Below are positions 1 to 12,235 of a stretch of DNA of 64,000 nt, piece after piece. A program made the translations under genes and the position numbers. Origin of the DNA: Physcomitrium patens (lineage: Eukaryota > Streptophyta > Bryopsida > Funariales > Funariaceae). Numbering within the stretch: position 1 is the stretch's first letter; each line of letters starts with the position of its first letter. Under the pieces are notes generated by a model, which saw nothing but the letters and a program-made list of their open reading frames with translations, was not told where the DNA came from and did no database searches. Location of the stretch: contig NC_037261.1 in the NCBI RefSeq assembly GCF_000002425.4, positions 8,298,701-8,362,700 of the forward strand, in the 5' to 3' direction.

Positions 1-644
1 GATGTCGCAAATTGATTGTCAGAGCTACATGCAACAATGAAGGCACAAATAAAAAAAGCTCAAGAACAATAAAAAGCCAATATATATATCTGTTGCAAGG
101 AACAATCTCAATTCCATGTAGGGGATAAGATATGGTTACTTTGTCGTAATATTAAAATGATTTGTCTTTGTGATAAGCTGAATTATCATAAGCTTGAACT
201 ATTTTCTATTTGTAAATAGATCAATCTACTTGCTTATTGAATATACCTATTAGAGTCTATGAAAATCCATCATGTATTCCATGTATCTCTACTTGAACCA
301 TACAAGACAATGGATATATAAGAAAGAAGATAAATGCAACCACCTCCTATAGAAGTGGACAACAATAAAGAATTTGAAGTAGAAGAAGTCTTAGATTCAA
401 GGTGATGCTCAAATAGGTTAAAATATCTAGTACATTGGTGTAGATTTGGCATTAATGAATGCACATGAGAGCCATCCAACAATCTAGCAAATGCATCAGC
501 CAAAGTAAAAGCTTTTCATCAACGACATCCATCAAAACTAAGATAGAGAGTTAAGAAATTCTTTGCTATAAAGCAAAGCAAGCCCAATAGAGATTTCATT
601 CTATCTTGTATCATTGTTTCTTTGTATTTTTTAGTGCTTAGGAG

Positions 645-1067
645 ATGGAAAACCAACAACTAGCAGATTTAATTTAAGAACAATCATTTGCTTAGTTACT
701 AAACTAGACATTGCAACTATTACAACCTTTGAAATAGAAAAATTGATATAAATATTTTAAAAAATTACATGTTCTTCCTTGAAGAAATGGAAAAATACAA
801 TGCATTTGGTACCACGACCTTGGAAGGAACTCCCAATATTTTGTAATACTTTTGGAGGTAGAAACCATTCTTGATGGTATTACTAATTTTTTGTTTGAAG
901 GAAGTTATGAAGGCCTCAATAATGATCAAATATAAGGATAGTCTTCTCACTTTGGTATGAAATATTATTGATGGTTGAAGGGACCTATCAACTACCTTCG
1001 AAGGGAATAAAGATTAGAGTACGTGGTAAATACAGTTTGATGCATCTTTGACTTCATCTACATGTAA
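645..1067 (+). pseudogene. Third ORF of gypsy copy A, degenerate
   Basis: This is the counterpart of the third ORF at 20379-20801. From ATG (645) to the terminal stop, the 141 codons including that stop align with no gap, although many codons are now stops. Around codon 55 the copies read TGG TAC CAC GAC CTT here and TGG TAT CAT GAT TTG there, so the amino acids WYHDL are identical and only the third positions (plus one leucine first position) differ. This pattern indicates past selection on the protein. No known family is recognised. Confidence 0.7.
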
Positions 1068-1108
1068 TTACCGCTTCTCGTGGAATTTGTCCCTAAAAAG
1101 GGAGATAA

Positions 1109-1652
1109 TATCATAAACATACATATTTATCTTGATAATTATCTAGATAATAAAAATAGATAGAAGTAAGTCAAAGTAGATTAATATGATAATATCTTGT
1201 GGAAAGCTTCGTTGAAGTTTTATAGATGCTATTTTACCTTTATATATATCTATAGGTGATTGATATGTTGAAAACTTGGCCAACAAAGAGGCCACATGTT
1301 GGCATATTGACCACTTGTAGTACAAGTTGGACATATGGCGCATATCTAAGAAACTTGCGTTACAAATTAAACATGTGTCCTACAAGTTGGACGCATACTA
1401 GAGGTCCTATAGCATGTTGCTACATAGTTTTTAATTCAATAGTATATATAGAGGCAAGAGTGAGGCCTTTTTCACTCTTATCAACTCTTTTTTTGCTTTT
1501 AGTCTAGTTTCAAGAGTCTAATATTTTCTAATCTTTAGTAATAGCCATTTGAGTTCTTCCTTGAATATACATACTTTCTTGTCTTTTGTCACTTTTCTTT
1601 TGATAGAGATTCGACAACTTTATGTATCTTCTTTCAATTTGTGTCCTTGATA
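1109..1652 (+). repeat. Decayed gypsy LTR of copy A
   Basis: The segment aligns along its length with the 552-bp LTRs at 15023 and 20843. Shared landmarks are the paired 'tggtcaacaagttggcc'-like stretches, the sequence around 'agatagtatatatagag' and the end 'gtccttga'. The terminal TG has become TA. It is the 3' LTR of the decayed element. Confidence 0.8.
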
Positions 1653-2000
1653 CTATGGTGTACTAGATTCTTGAGAATAGAAATAGTTATTTTTATAATT
1701 AAAAATCCTTTTTTTATTCAAGAATGTCATAATTCTTAAGTACTTTACAAAGCGACAAAGTCTTCCTTGTTGCAGTAATCAAAGTTACATACATTACTTT
1801 TATTAATAGAATAGAAATTAAAGATTGTTTCTTACTTGACCAAGTGATAATTGCCCCCTCAATATAAATGCATAGCCTCTTATTTAATAGTGTCTTTCGA
1901 CACAATCTACTCTATTTACATTACTATAGCCTATAAATTATAAATTTGTTTCTTTTCTTCCATATTATAATATCAAATATTTAATTTTTTATGTAAATAA
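1653..2000. other. AT-rich spacer between two decayed transposons
   Basis: Low-complexity AT-rich DNA. No open frame, RNA gene or clear LTR copy is visible. Confidence 0.5.
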
Positions 2001-4393
2001 AAAAATATTTTTTTGATTCCTTATCAATGCAAAACATATGGATGTACCATGTATTAATCAAAGTAATGATAAGAAAATACAATGTCATACCTTGTACCAT
2101 TTGTAATATACAATAATGAACTTAAAACTTTTCAATAAAGCTTTATATATTTTGCATCTAGAAGATCATTGTTTACATGTATAGTGACATGACTTTATAC
2201 CAATGGTGTAGCAATTGCTTTTGTATCTTTTATTCCAAAATTCTTCAAACTTTCAATAAATATACTTAATTTGGCTCAAATTAAAAGTATTATTTTTTTG
2301 TTTTACAAAAAACTAATGCAAAAAAAATCAAAAGGCCACTAAGGTCTTTCATCTTATAGCATTTTTGCAATTTATTCTTTCATTTCACAAGGATCTCAAA
2401 GTTCTTGCCACTAATAAGTATGTCATTGACATAGATAATTAGTGAATTTAAATTAATAAATTTTATATTAATAAGTAGTAGTATCCTACTGCCACTTATA
2501 ATATTTTTCAAATCAATGCCACCTACATAATGACATCTTGATAGTAGAGCCTAAGTGATTGTCTCTACTTTGGGTAGATGGAATTCTACTACTTCTATTG
2601 ATATTAAATTTACTTCCGCTTCAACCATTTTTCTACCTAATCCATCATATACATATAATCTTAAAACTTAAGGTTAAAATATTTCTAATTCACTTAGATG
2701 TTGAAAATCTATCAAAATAAGATTATTTCTATGATCCATATCTTCTCAAAAATTTTCTTGAAGAATTAGTGGCTCACCAAGTAACTCATTCTTATTATGA
2801 AGAAAAATCACATATCAACTAATAATCATCTATTTTTCTTCAGGTAGAAAAATTTCATATCTTTTTGCTATTTTTGAATATTCAACAAAAATATCCTTCT
2901 TATCTTTACATTGAACTTTTGATATTTTTCTTTTAGTATGTGATATCAAGCAATAAAATCAAAATAATAAACATTTTGAAGAGAAGCTTTTTCACCATAA
3001 AAAACTTTGTGTGGTGTCTTACCACCAAGTCTTGCAAATTGAAGGTGATTGCAAGTCCAAGTCATAAATTTTGCTTCAAATGCTTGATATTGATGATCTA
3101 ACTTAGCATCATCTAAAAGTGTTTGTACTCTAAAAATAATCCATATTATATGCTTTTTATGTTGATAATTTTATATATATGTGTAAGAGTAATCATGTAC
3201 TAAATGCCTTTAGTTTTAAAGTAAAGATTAAGCTTATTATTCAAGAATTTAGTATCTTGATCAATGTTAAAAGTTTTTATTATTCTTCTTCTTCTTTTTT
3301 GTGCCTTTGTTTCCCAAGGCTTATAAGTAAAATATACTTGGTTTTTAATTTGAAAAAATATAAGGCTACAATAACCATAATATTCATTAATCTGCACAGC
3401 TAATCATTTGGCACCACCAAAGCTAGGCGTATTAGAATAACAAAGGTCAAACACTATTATATCTAAAATACTAGTGGCATGCTTGTGCTTGTGTAAAAAA
3501 GATTACCTATAGACCTTGCCAATAATAGAAAATTATAGTAATATAGTAAGTATAAAAAATGCCATGCTCTATTTGCTCATTTCACTACCAACTTCAATGT
3601 ACTGATCCCTAAGATAAAAAATCTCTCCAAAATTAATTTCCATAAGCTTTCCATCCACATATCAAAGATTATGCAATTTCTTGATTAAAAATATCTTACT
3701 AATAATTCTTAAGGGCTTACAAATCTTAGCCAATATGCCCCACATCTCTTTTGTAGCATTACATTTGCATATATGAGTTAATTGTGAAGACTTAACATTA
3801 AGTGCAATCAATGTTTGTACTTTTACTTCACTTAATTCTTATTTTAATTTTTTTCATCAATACCTATAGGACATTCTAATGTCTTGCCTACATACATGTA
3901 GATCTTATAAATGCACATCAAGTGTTTCATAACAAATGTCCATGCACCATAGTTTTTCTCATCTAATTAATCAATGTAATGATACATTGAAGATGATGCC
4001 ATTACTAAATACAACTACTACAATAGCAACAAATAACTAATACAACTAATACAATAGCAATAAATAACTATAAGTGAATAATTAACAAATGGCCTACAAA
4101 ATACAATATTTGAGGAGTAGTAGTAGTATTAAGCTATATTGGAGCAAAAAAAAACTTTTCACTACGAACAATATATAGAATTCAATTAAATAAAAATCAA
4201 CATCAATAGAATTAAATTCATCTAGCAATTCTAACAACTCCTCGACTTCAACAACATTCCAATGGAAATGGAGCTCTAGCAGCAAGTACATCATCCATAG
4301 AATACTTCCATCCAAGTTTTCACCTACAAAAACATCCAATCCGTTCATCCAAATTCGATTCAGACAAATCTCATCCACAACACTGTTCATCCA

Positions 4394-4405
4394 ACTCTGA
4401 TACCA
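4394..4405 (-). promoter_or_regulatory. Copia primer-binding site (tRNA-iMet)
   Basis: TGGTATCAGAGT on the - strand, directly after the LTR end. It is complementary to the 3' end of plant initiator tRNA-Met except at the last base. Confidence 0.75.
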
Positions 4406-4604
4406 TGTTATGAAAACATGATGTGTTATGAAAATCGGATGGACATCATTTGTTGTAGGAAGTCAAGCAATGAAAGGGATGGGCAATTCCAGTGTCTTAT
4501 TTAAGAGCTGGATAAGTTACAGCTTTCTGTACATATAATATGGGACATTCAACAGAATCTGATATATCTATTAATCTATATCTATCTATCTTGAGGCTGA
4601 TTCA
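4406..4604 (-). repeat. Copia 5' LTR (about 199 bp)
   Basis: On the - strand the LTR begins TGAATCAGCC and ends CATAACA, immediately before the tRNA-Met primer-binding site. The + strand composition changes sharply at 4605 from AT-rich transposon to GC-rich gene-like DNA, which supports this outer edge. A TATATGTACAG stretch inside may be promoter DNA. Confidence 0.65.
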
Positions 4605-4781
4605 TGTTGACGCTGCCGTGTGCGTTGCATTGAAGCACAACCATTTGAGGTCGTGACGCAGGCCCACCTCGGCCACCCACAAGTCCGCAAAAGCGCTGCC
4701 GCAGTGCCGGGGGTGGGATTCGAAATTCGAGCTGTGAGTACTCATGGTGGGCGTGTGCTTTTCCGTTGCTGATCCTTTCAG

Positions 4782-7700
4782 AAAATTTCGAGGATAACCA
4801 CTGCGCATCTCGCCTTCCAGAGCATTGGAGTAATCTACGGTGACATCGGGACATCGCCACTGTACGTGTACGCAAGCACACACGTCTTGAATAAGACGGA
4901 CGACGCAGGCAATTTCATCCCTGCGTTGAACGACGACATTCTGGGTGTGCTTAGCCTCATCATCTACACTTTTACGCTCATTCCCCTCATCAAGTATTGT
5001 TTCATTGTCCTTCAGGCCAACGACAACGGCAATGGTTAGTCTCCACCTGTGGGTTTTGCATTCTCCAAAAAAAATAAATAAATAAATAAATAAAATAAAC
5101 TTATCCTTAACTCATTTCCCCTAAGTGCTCTACCAATCGCGCACTTTAAGGGTCTGCGATATTGATATTCAGTTAAATTCAGAAAGACGGGCAATTTGAA
5201 AGGAAGACAGTCAAATAGGTTGAGCTGTCTCGTCTGCTTGAAGAGCTCATTTGAAGTGACATTCTGCAAGTATTTAACGAATCCGCACACTGAACAACTC
5301 GATGGCACGGGTAACTGCAGGTGGGACGTTTGCTCTCTACTCACTGATATGCCGCTACGCGAAGATCAACTTGGCCACCAATCAAGCTCCAGAGGATCGA
5401 GTTCTTTCCACTTACCAGCTGGACCTCCCAACGCAAAATGCGAAACGTGCAGCAAAGATCAAGGAGTATCTCGAGAGGAGCAGGTTCTGGAAGAATCTCT
5501 TGCTGACTGTGGCACTGGTCGGGACGTGCTGTGTCATCGGCGATGGCGTCCTGACCCCTTCCATCTCAGGTACACATCCATCGCAGTCTTGGGGGCTAAG
5601 TTAAGTCAATCTTACCAAAAATTATCACAAAATTAATGTCTTCACTCCCATGTGTGTTGGTTGCCTTCAGTGCTCTCAGCCGTGTCAGGACTCAAGGTCA
5701 ACACACCAACAATATCAAACGGTTAGTACAGCAGCTCCAAGCTCTGCTATCTCTCAATCAATGCTCTACCTCATCCCAGCATAAGAAATCTGTTGAAGAT
5801 TATTAAATAAGATGCCACAAGCTTCGTCACTGTCTGAGTATTTCGTGTGCAGATGTGGTGGTCGAGGTGTCCGTCGCAAGCTTGGTGGTGCTGTTCGCCA
5901 TTCAGAGGTTCGGTACGCATAAAGTGGGCAACAGCTTTGCGCCTTGCATTTGCTTGTGGTTCGCCTGCATTGCACTCATCGGCATTTACAACATCATCAA
6001 ATTTGACCCCTCCATTTTCAAGGCGTTCAACCCTTACTACATCAATTCGTTTTTCAAACGCAACAAGAGGGACGGATGGGTCTCGCTTGGAGGTGTTGTT
6101 CTTGCAATTACAGGTATGGTTGTCAAACAACAGCAAGCGTGAAATCCTACCAATTTATTCAATCCTTCAACAGCTTGATGTGATAGGATAATGGACCTTG
6201 GACATGCTGATGGACACCGCGTCTGCAGCTTGCCGATTGTAAGCCAATCATTGTGGGCACTTTCCCAATAAGCTTTGTCTGAAAATGCAGGGTCGGAAGC
6301 CATGTTCGCCGATCTTGCTCACTTCTCCGTAGCATCAATTCAGGTAGAATTTAAATTCGATACTAACTCTCGGTCTTAACCGCTATACATTAACTTTTTC
6401 TTAGTAAAATGTCTGAAATGATTAAGGTGAGATGCTCTTGCTGAGGGATGTAGTTTTCAATCGAACACTGAAAATTCAAATTCGTGAAGCAAGCGCATGT
6501 TTCTTCGTGTCAAGTAGGTTTAGCGTTGCACCCACATGGACAACCTTCGCTTACATTGACTACTTTTGCAGATCTCTTGCACCATTGTGGCATACCCTTG
6601 CTTGATTCTAGCTTACATAGGCCAAGCTGCATGGCTCATGAAGCATCAGGATATGGTTAGCACCACGTTCTATTCCTCAATTCCAAGTGAGTACTGCCCA
6701 CCAACTCCCCTTGTCTCGTTTTCCCTAATTGATTTGCGCAATCAGTTTCAGTAGGGATTTAATTCAACGACGTTGAAGCGATGTTTGAACTTAGATAACA
6801 TGGTATCTTTGTTCATATCCAGAGCCCGTGTACTGGCCCATGTTCGTAGTGGCGACTGCAGCTGCCGTTATTGCTAGCCAAGCCATGATTTTGGGAGTCT
6901 TTTCCATTGTTGTCCAATCAATGGCTTTGGGATGTTTCCCACGATGCAAGATTGTCCACACATCTCCCAAGTATGAAGGCCAAATCTACATCCCTGAAAT
7001 AAACTGGGCCCTCATGGTAATGTGCATAATTGTTACTGCGGCGCTTCAAGACACAGCCAAGATCGGCAATGCGTATGGTGTAACTGTGGTGGCCGTTATT
7101 TTCATGACAACGTTCTTCGTGTCGTTCATCATGCTCATGATCTGGCAAAAGAACTTGTGGCTTACTCTCGCTTTCTTTGATTTCTTCGGCGCCATAGAGT
7201 TGGTATATTTCTCTTCTGTGATGTACAAGATCCCGCAATATGGTTGGATTCCAATTGCGTTTGTGACAGGGCTCATTTCAATCATGTACACTTGGTACTA
7301 CACCCGGAAGGAGGCATTCAAATATGAAGTCAACAACAAGCTATCAATGAACTGGTTGCTGGGGCTCGGCTCAAACCTGGGCATTGCTCGTGTTCCGGGG
7401 ATCAGCCTCATCTACACCGAACTACCACAGGTACCTAGTCAAATTCAAATAATGAAATTTCTGTACTCAAAAACCGTCATAGGCTTTACAAGGAAAACTA
7501 TCTCTACATCTATTAGCGACAGTGGCTTAACGTACTTTAAATTGAGTTAACTTCTAGCCCTGAACATGTACAACACAGCTCCGAGATTACTCACATTCTG
7601 TCCTCCTGTTGCAACCCATAGAACTAACAATTGAGTTCACTGTTAATTAATCCATCCTTTGCCTTATTGTGGAATTCTCAGGGTGTACCTGGCATATTTG

Positions 7701-8308
7701 GGCACTTGATTAGCAACCTCCCCGCCATGCACTCCACCCTGATTTTGGTCTGCATCAAGAATCTGCCCATGCCTACAGTTCCTGCGGAAGAACGCATCCT
7801 GCTCCGCCGAGTGGGTCCCCCAGCCTATCGTATGTACCGGTGTGCTGTGCGATACGGCTACAAAGATGATGATGGTCGTGGTGCCGAACTTGAAGACGAA
7901 CTCATGAGCAGCCTCGAGGAATTTCTTCGAGCTGAGGCCGCAGGAGCATTGCAACTAGAATTGGCCTCGAATCCTGCCAATGAAGATTGCAGAGCACTCG
8001 AAGACTACCAAGCAGGAGGAAGCCTTGTTACGGGTGCCCACGACAAGGGGCGGAAAACTGACCACGACATTGAGATTGACAGCAGGGCGCAAAGGAAGAT
8101 TGAGGGTCTGCAGCAAGCCAGACAAAACGGTGTAATTTACATCCTTGGGCACACAAATTTGCGGTGCAAGTCGGAATCAAATTTCCTTCGAAAGTTCATT
8201 ATTGACGACTACTATGGATTCCTGCGTCGCAACTGTCGAAGCATCATCGATACCTTCGATATCCCCCACACTAATTTGTTGCAAGTGGGTATGGTGCACT
8301 ATATCTGA
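4782..8308 (+). CDS. KUP/HAK/KT potassium transporter, first exon not in window
   Basis: Eight exons join in frame: 4782-5034, 5321-5569, 5671-5721, 5853-6113, 6291-6343, 6572-6686, 6823-7430 and 7682-8308, giving 738 residues. The family is plain: near the start AFQSIGVIYGDIGTSPLYV, then GGTFALYSL, GSEAMFADL, KYEGQIYIPEINW, GNAYGV, GSIELVYFSS-like, YTELPQ, RRVGPPAYRMYRCAVRYGY, and a C-terminus LLQVGMVHYI as in plant HAK proteins. These are K+ uptake carriers with about 12 membrane helices in plasma or organelle membranes, plus a cytosolic C-terminal domain. The core is complete and unbroken. The usual N-terminal 30-50 residues with the initiator are absent: the acceptor at 4781 (ctttcag) has no partner exon before the copia LTR at 4604. 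Either a transposon-filled first intron reaches beyond the window or the gene is 5'-truncated. Confidence 0.92.
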
Positions 8309-8968
8309 TGCCATTGCTTGTGGAAGCGGAGACCCTTCCAAAAAAGCACGTGGAGGAACCTTCACGTGTACTTGGAAGGGCTTTCGCTATCAGAAGTCAC
8401 GCATTTGGATTGTTTGGCTATACTATCAGCAATTGTGAACTGTAAATGGGTTTTCGGACTACCCAGAGTGGAGTGATGTATCATTTCCTTTTGAAATCAA
8501 AGCAAGTTTTGTGCAGTGCAATGTACTTGTTTCTCACGTCTCGCTCCAACCTCCGTGCAATGTTCAAAGACAAGCTCACTTCTAAATCCATACTTATCTT
8601 TTTGAACACACCAATGCTGGTTCCTATATTCCGCCTCTACAACCAATTTATAAGTCTATGAGCAGTCCGCTCAGATATCATAAAATCTAGTAACCCTCGC
8701 CTCATATATAAATGAACCAAGACACCCATGAAAAGAGATGCGGCATTGGTGTTCGAACCATGAATTTGAAATGCGAGTGCAGTTGTCCATTCCAGAAAAA
8801 TAGATACGGTGAAAAAATGGTTGAAACGCTAAATTGAAGAATTAAATTTAAAAGAAAAACACCATACCATACAAAAATCTCCACGTAGGCCTTGAAGGTC
8901 CAAAAATGGCTATAACAATAACTTCGAAGGACAGCATAGTGCAGTAATAGCCAAATACATTCAAATCC
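8309..8968. other. Convergent 3' regions of the KUP and PSRP4 genes
   Basis: The two genes point towards each other here. The DNA probably holds both 3' UTRs. No further coding region, RNA gene or repeat is apparent. Confidence 0.5.
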
Positions 8969-9298
8969 TCATTGCCTGTTGAAGAGACTCTCGTCAATCT
9001 CCACGTTGATGAACTCGGTATCCTCAACCTCCTTCTTGGTCCGTGGTGGCAGCGGCGTGACGGCCAATCCAGTCCCCTTGGAGGAGTCCTTAGGGCGGCA
9101 GTTGCCGAATGAGCCGCGAGCGCGCTTGCCCTTTGCAGTGCGCCTGTCGCCCCGGCCGCACACAATGGCGGGCAGCGAGACGGACACACACGAAGACGCG
9201 GACGCCGCTATATTACTTAGCAAGGGAAGAGCAGTAAAGAAGGTGGAGGAAGAGCAGCTCAACGAAGAGGGAACCACGACGAGCGATGCCATGGCCAT
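8969..9298 (-). CDS. PSRP4: Plastid 30S ribosomal protein PSRP4 / bTHXc (S31), chloroplast precursor
   Basis: Single-exon gene of 109 codons. The start MAMASLVV is taken as the first ATG; the second ATG two codons on would also serve. Residues 1-46 are rich in Ser, Ala and Thr and hydrophobic, typical of a chloroplast transit peptide. The mature part begins near CGRGDRRTAKGKRARGSFGN, the hallmark of the Thx/S31 family, a short basic protein of the small ribosomal subunit head. The acidic tail ends IDESLFNRQ, as in plant PSRP4 proteins, whose tail carries a similar IDESLF. The protein is made in the cytosol and works in plastid ribosomes. The gene is convergent with the KUP gene and looks intact. 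Confidence 0.9.
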   Translation of the reverse strand: MAMASLVVVPSSLSCSSSTFFTALPLLSNIAASASSCVSVSLPAIVCGRGDRRTAKGKRARGSFGNCRPKDSSKGTGLAVTPLPPRTKKEVEDTEFINVEIDESLFNRQ

Positions 9299-9660
9299 GA
9301 CTCCTGCCTTCCAAGCTTCAGTAACGAGACCCCCTCAACCTTAGAGGCTTGCAAAGACAGGGGCACAACAATTCTGAGAAGATGAAGGCAACGAAACATG
9401 ACGAGGGTTCAAAAGCAAAGAACCAGCGCAACGAGAAGAGGGGTGATACCCGGGAAGAAGGGATAAGGTTTATACCCGGAATAACCCCCGCCTCGCCCTC
9501 TCGGGAAACCAATTACTGACACAAATTTGGCATGTTGCCGTAATAGGCTTGTGATTATTTGGCCTTGCAACTTGCTTGACATACCAGGCATTGACAATAG
9601 ATAAATGAGTGAGTTGATAAGTGTGGGTTGTATCTGCGACAAGGATGTGTTGCATTCTTT
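9299..9660 (-). promoter_or_regulatory. Upstream region of PSRP4
   Basis: Moderately GC-rich DNA directly upstream of the PSRP4 start, ending where the AT-rich transposon block begins. It should contain the 5' UTR and promoter. No clear TATA box was identified, so this is inferred from position only. Confidence 0.35.
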
Positions 9661-9939
9661 TAAGTAAATTGTGCCACTCAATAAAACATTATTGATTTCT
9701 AATATTTATTTTATAATATTCTACTTTTGATTTATTTTTCCAATTTTTTTTAATAAAAGGATAGAATTCATTTGAATCTTTTTTTCTTTACCATGTTTGA
9801 ATAAGATTGAGCTTAGTTTAAAATTTTGATGTATTTACTTTCATATAGCTTAGATTTGAATGTATTTTTTTAAACAAAGATTAAAGATAAGAAAGAGAAT
9901 ATTGATATAAAATAAATCATAATGATACATATATTAAGT

Positions 9940-10877
9940 AAAATCCACATCTATAAGGCTTCTCTATAAGATGTTATCTAATTTGCCTACTTTTATTTAT
10001 TTCTACTTAATTCTTTTTATTTAGGTAATTTCTATTGTCAATTATGTCCATGATATTAACTATCTTTCTTAAAACAAGTTACACAAGAAGTGGTAGTCAC
10101 ATGTTAAGGAAGTCAAAGATGCAACATATTATATTTACCACATATTTTGATTTTTATTCTTTTTAAAGGTAATAGATATGTCATCTCAACCATCGATAGT
10201 GTCTTATACTAAAGCGGGAAGACTATCCTATTATTTGATCATTCTTGAGAGCTTCATAACTTTCTTCAAACAAAAAATTTTGGAACACTATCAAGAGTAG
10301 TCCTTATCTCCAACAATATCATTAAGCATTAAAAGTCTTTTTCAAGGTTGTTTTACCAAACATATTGTATCTTGCTATTTAATTGAGGAAAAACATATTG
10401 TTCTTAAGGGTCTTCATCTATATTATGTTGTCTTCAAGATTATAATAGATGTCTCTTAAAGTATTTTATGTAATTTAAAATAGATGTGGTATAAATAACA
10501 AAATATAATCTTTCTTATACAATATGGATAAAAGTTCTTACACTTATAAAAAAAGATTTGATTATACGAGACTTATGACTTTATATTTGATAAAAAAAGT
10601 CTTAATTATATTTTGAAAAAAAATTAAAACTACAAGAAGTCAAATCTATCTACAAATTATAACTTTTTAATCAAGATAAATCTAAAATAATTAGGTTTGA
10701 TGTAGATTCAATAATATTCAATATCATTAAGCTGTTATGACTATTTATTGCTATATCTATAAGAATAGTTTTATAGATAATATCTGTAAAAGACAATGAA
10801 CATTCATCTATGACTTCTTTGTGTACATATTAAGTTTTATTTATGAAGAACATTTTATACCTTTTAACAAATTCTAC

Positions 10878-10918
<41 letters not shown>

Positions 10919-11210
10919 AAGGCTCTTAAATCAAGCAAGGCAAATGCTTTGTGATTTTTAGATCTACAACAAATATCTATTCTAAAATAAGAAGAAGATT
11001 TTGAAGAGATAATTAGACCTTCATCAAATATTGTATAAAATTCTAGGTGCATAATTCCTATTTTAGTTAAAAAAATTATTTTTTAACATATTATCATCTT
11101 TAATATATGTACTTATTTTGTGGTTGTATTGTTTCTTTGAACAATGTTAAGCAATATATATAGGTTTTCTTCAACATAAGCACAATCCTTCTTCATCTCG
11201 TTGTCATGTT
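9940..11210 (-). mobile_element. Decayed, internally deleted gypsy element (copy B)
   Basis: Read on the - strand it matches the complete gypsy element in two blocks. From about 11210 to 10490 it covers the gag zinc knuckle, the gag/pol junction and the protease with its linker (counterpart of about 16650-17330). From about 10480 to 10070 it covers the third ORF and 3' leader, followed by the start of an LTR (10055 to about 9940). RT, RNase H, integrase and chromodomain are missing. The rest of the LTR and the 5' end were not found. A poly(A) run (10882-10916) interrupts the protease part. All frames carry many stops; most changes are C to T or G to A. Confidence 0.75.
10882..10916 (+). repeat. 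Poly(A) tract inside gypsy copy B
   Basis: An almost uninterrupted run of about 35 A residues lies inside the protease region of the decayed element. On the element's own strand this is poly(T). It may be a slipped A-rich stretch or the tail of a small insertion. Confidence 0.8.
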
Positions 11211-12235
11211 GTAACACGACTATATGGTAAAAGATGATAATATGGATCTTATCATAGAAGAGCCAAGTTAAAAGATAAAGTAAAAAAATATAGATAAAAG
11301 ATAAGAAGATGGTAAAACTTTTAATAGTAGTACTATCTTTTTATAAAAGTGACTTCTATTTACTTTATAGGACCATAATAATGCAAAATAAGATAGATTA
11401 GAAAAACAAATGATGTAATTATCTTTAAGAAGAAGTTAAGAGTAAATTCTAAAAAACAATACCTAAAAAAACTAGATATTGATACCTGATGAGGACCAAT
11501 TATCAACTTGGGTCGAAATCAAACCTTAGGGCAGAAAACCGAGTACCTACGGCAACTTGGAGGTTCTTTTGCAAATCAAAGAGTGAGATTTAATAGCAGA
11601 TTGGATAAAGTTTCTATAAGCATTGGTTTTGGATGATTTGGATTTGTTATGACTTTATAAGAGCTTTACAAAGTTAAGATTGTTTTCAGATGACTTGGAT
11701 TTTGTGAAATAAAATAGGGTTGACATTTCTAGTGATTTCAAGAGTTTTGTAACAGATCTACAGGTGAAATTTTGTGGATTAATGGTCATAATTGTGCTTA
11801 AGATATGTTGTGAATCTTAGCTCGATCTAATGGTTAAATTGAGGATTATTGAGGTTTAAGTGGGTAAAGGTCTCAAAAAGTAGAATTTTAGATCCAGTGA
11901 GGATTTTTAAGATTTCTAGCAATCTACTAGTTGAATTGGAGTGAAATTTATGTGAGAAGATATTAGACTTGTTTTCCTATGTGTATGAGAATTTTGAAAT
12001 CAATCAAACAGTGAAAAGAAGAGATATTGGCTCTGAGAGATTGGCATTAAGGTCAAAGAAGGAGGCTGGCCAATATCCAAGCACATTTTTGAGGCTATCG
12101 TCTATTTGATAATTTTGATCCTTTTCTAAATTTTTTGTACTTGTTTTCAACTTAATTGTTAAAAAGCATGCAAATTTTGAGTTAAGATCAATAGTTCATT
12201 TGTAATTGAGGTATAAATCTGTTGTAGGAATTACT
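11211..12235. other. Unassigned AT-rich DNA
   Basis: From about 11485 the text is less AT-rich and free of obvious decay, but both strands have frequent stops and no protein family is recognised. It may be transposon untranslated DNA. It runs straight into the TTTAGG-type repeat at 12236. Confidence 0.4.

Larger units (their letters stand above)
1..1652 (+). mobile_element. Decayed Ty3/gypsy chromovirus, 3' end (copy A)
   Basis: Base-by-base reading shows this is a diverged copy of 19741-21394 of the complete element further right. It holds the end of integrase, the linker, the chromodomain region (about 350-545), the third ORF (645-1067), a polypurine tract near 1096-1106 and an LTR (1109-1652). 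The left part lies outside the window. Most differences from the complete element are G to A or C to T, and the coding parts are full of stops, so it encodes nothing intact. It belongs to the same family as 15023-21394, 9940-11210 and 21842-22284. Confidence 0.85.
2000..4604 (-). mobile_element. Decayed Ty1/copia retrotransposon
   Basis: Read on the - strand, the right end has an LTR (4604 to 4406) followed directly by a primer-binding site TGGTATCAGAGT (4405-4394), the usual match to initiator tRNA-Met. Further left come an integrase-like C-terminal stretch (about 3130-2990, 'LARLGGKTPHKVFYGEKA'-like) and a reverse transcriptase core near 2445-2395 reading IIYVNDILISGKNFE, where copia elements have YVDDM. 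The order LTR, integrase, RT is the copia order. All frames are broken by stops and indels. The 3' LTR was not found, so the left boundary is approximate. Confidence 0.75.

Noticed and set aside
4611-4733. Open stretch with a GTGAGT donor just before the first KUP exon, as a possible exon 1
   Set aside because: It has no ATG after the TGA at 4608, and the intron to 4782 would be only 48 bases. It does not resemble KUP N-termini.
5196-5636. 146-codon open frame on the + strand
   Set aside because: It crosses a KUP intron and overlaps exon 2 in the wrong frame. The correct frame gives the transporter sequence.
8979-9344. 121-codon + strand frame opposite PSRP4
   Set aside because: It is the complement of the PSRP4 coding region; the - strand frame carries the conserved ribosomal protein.
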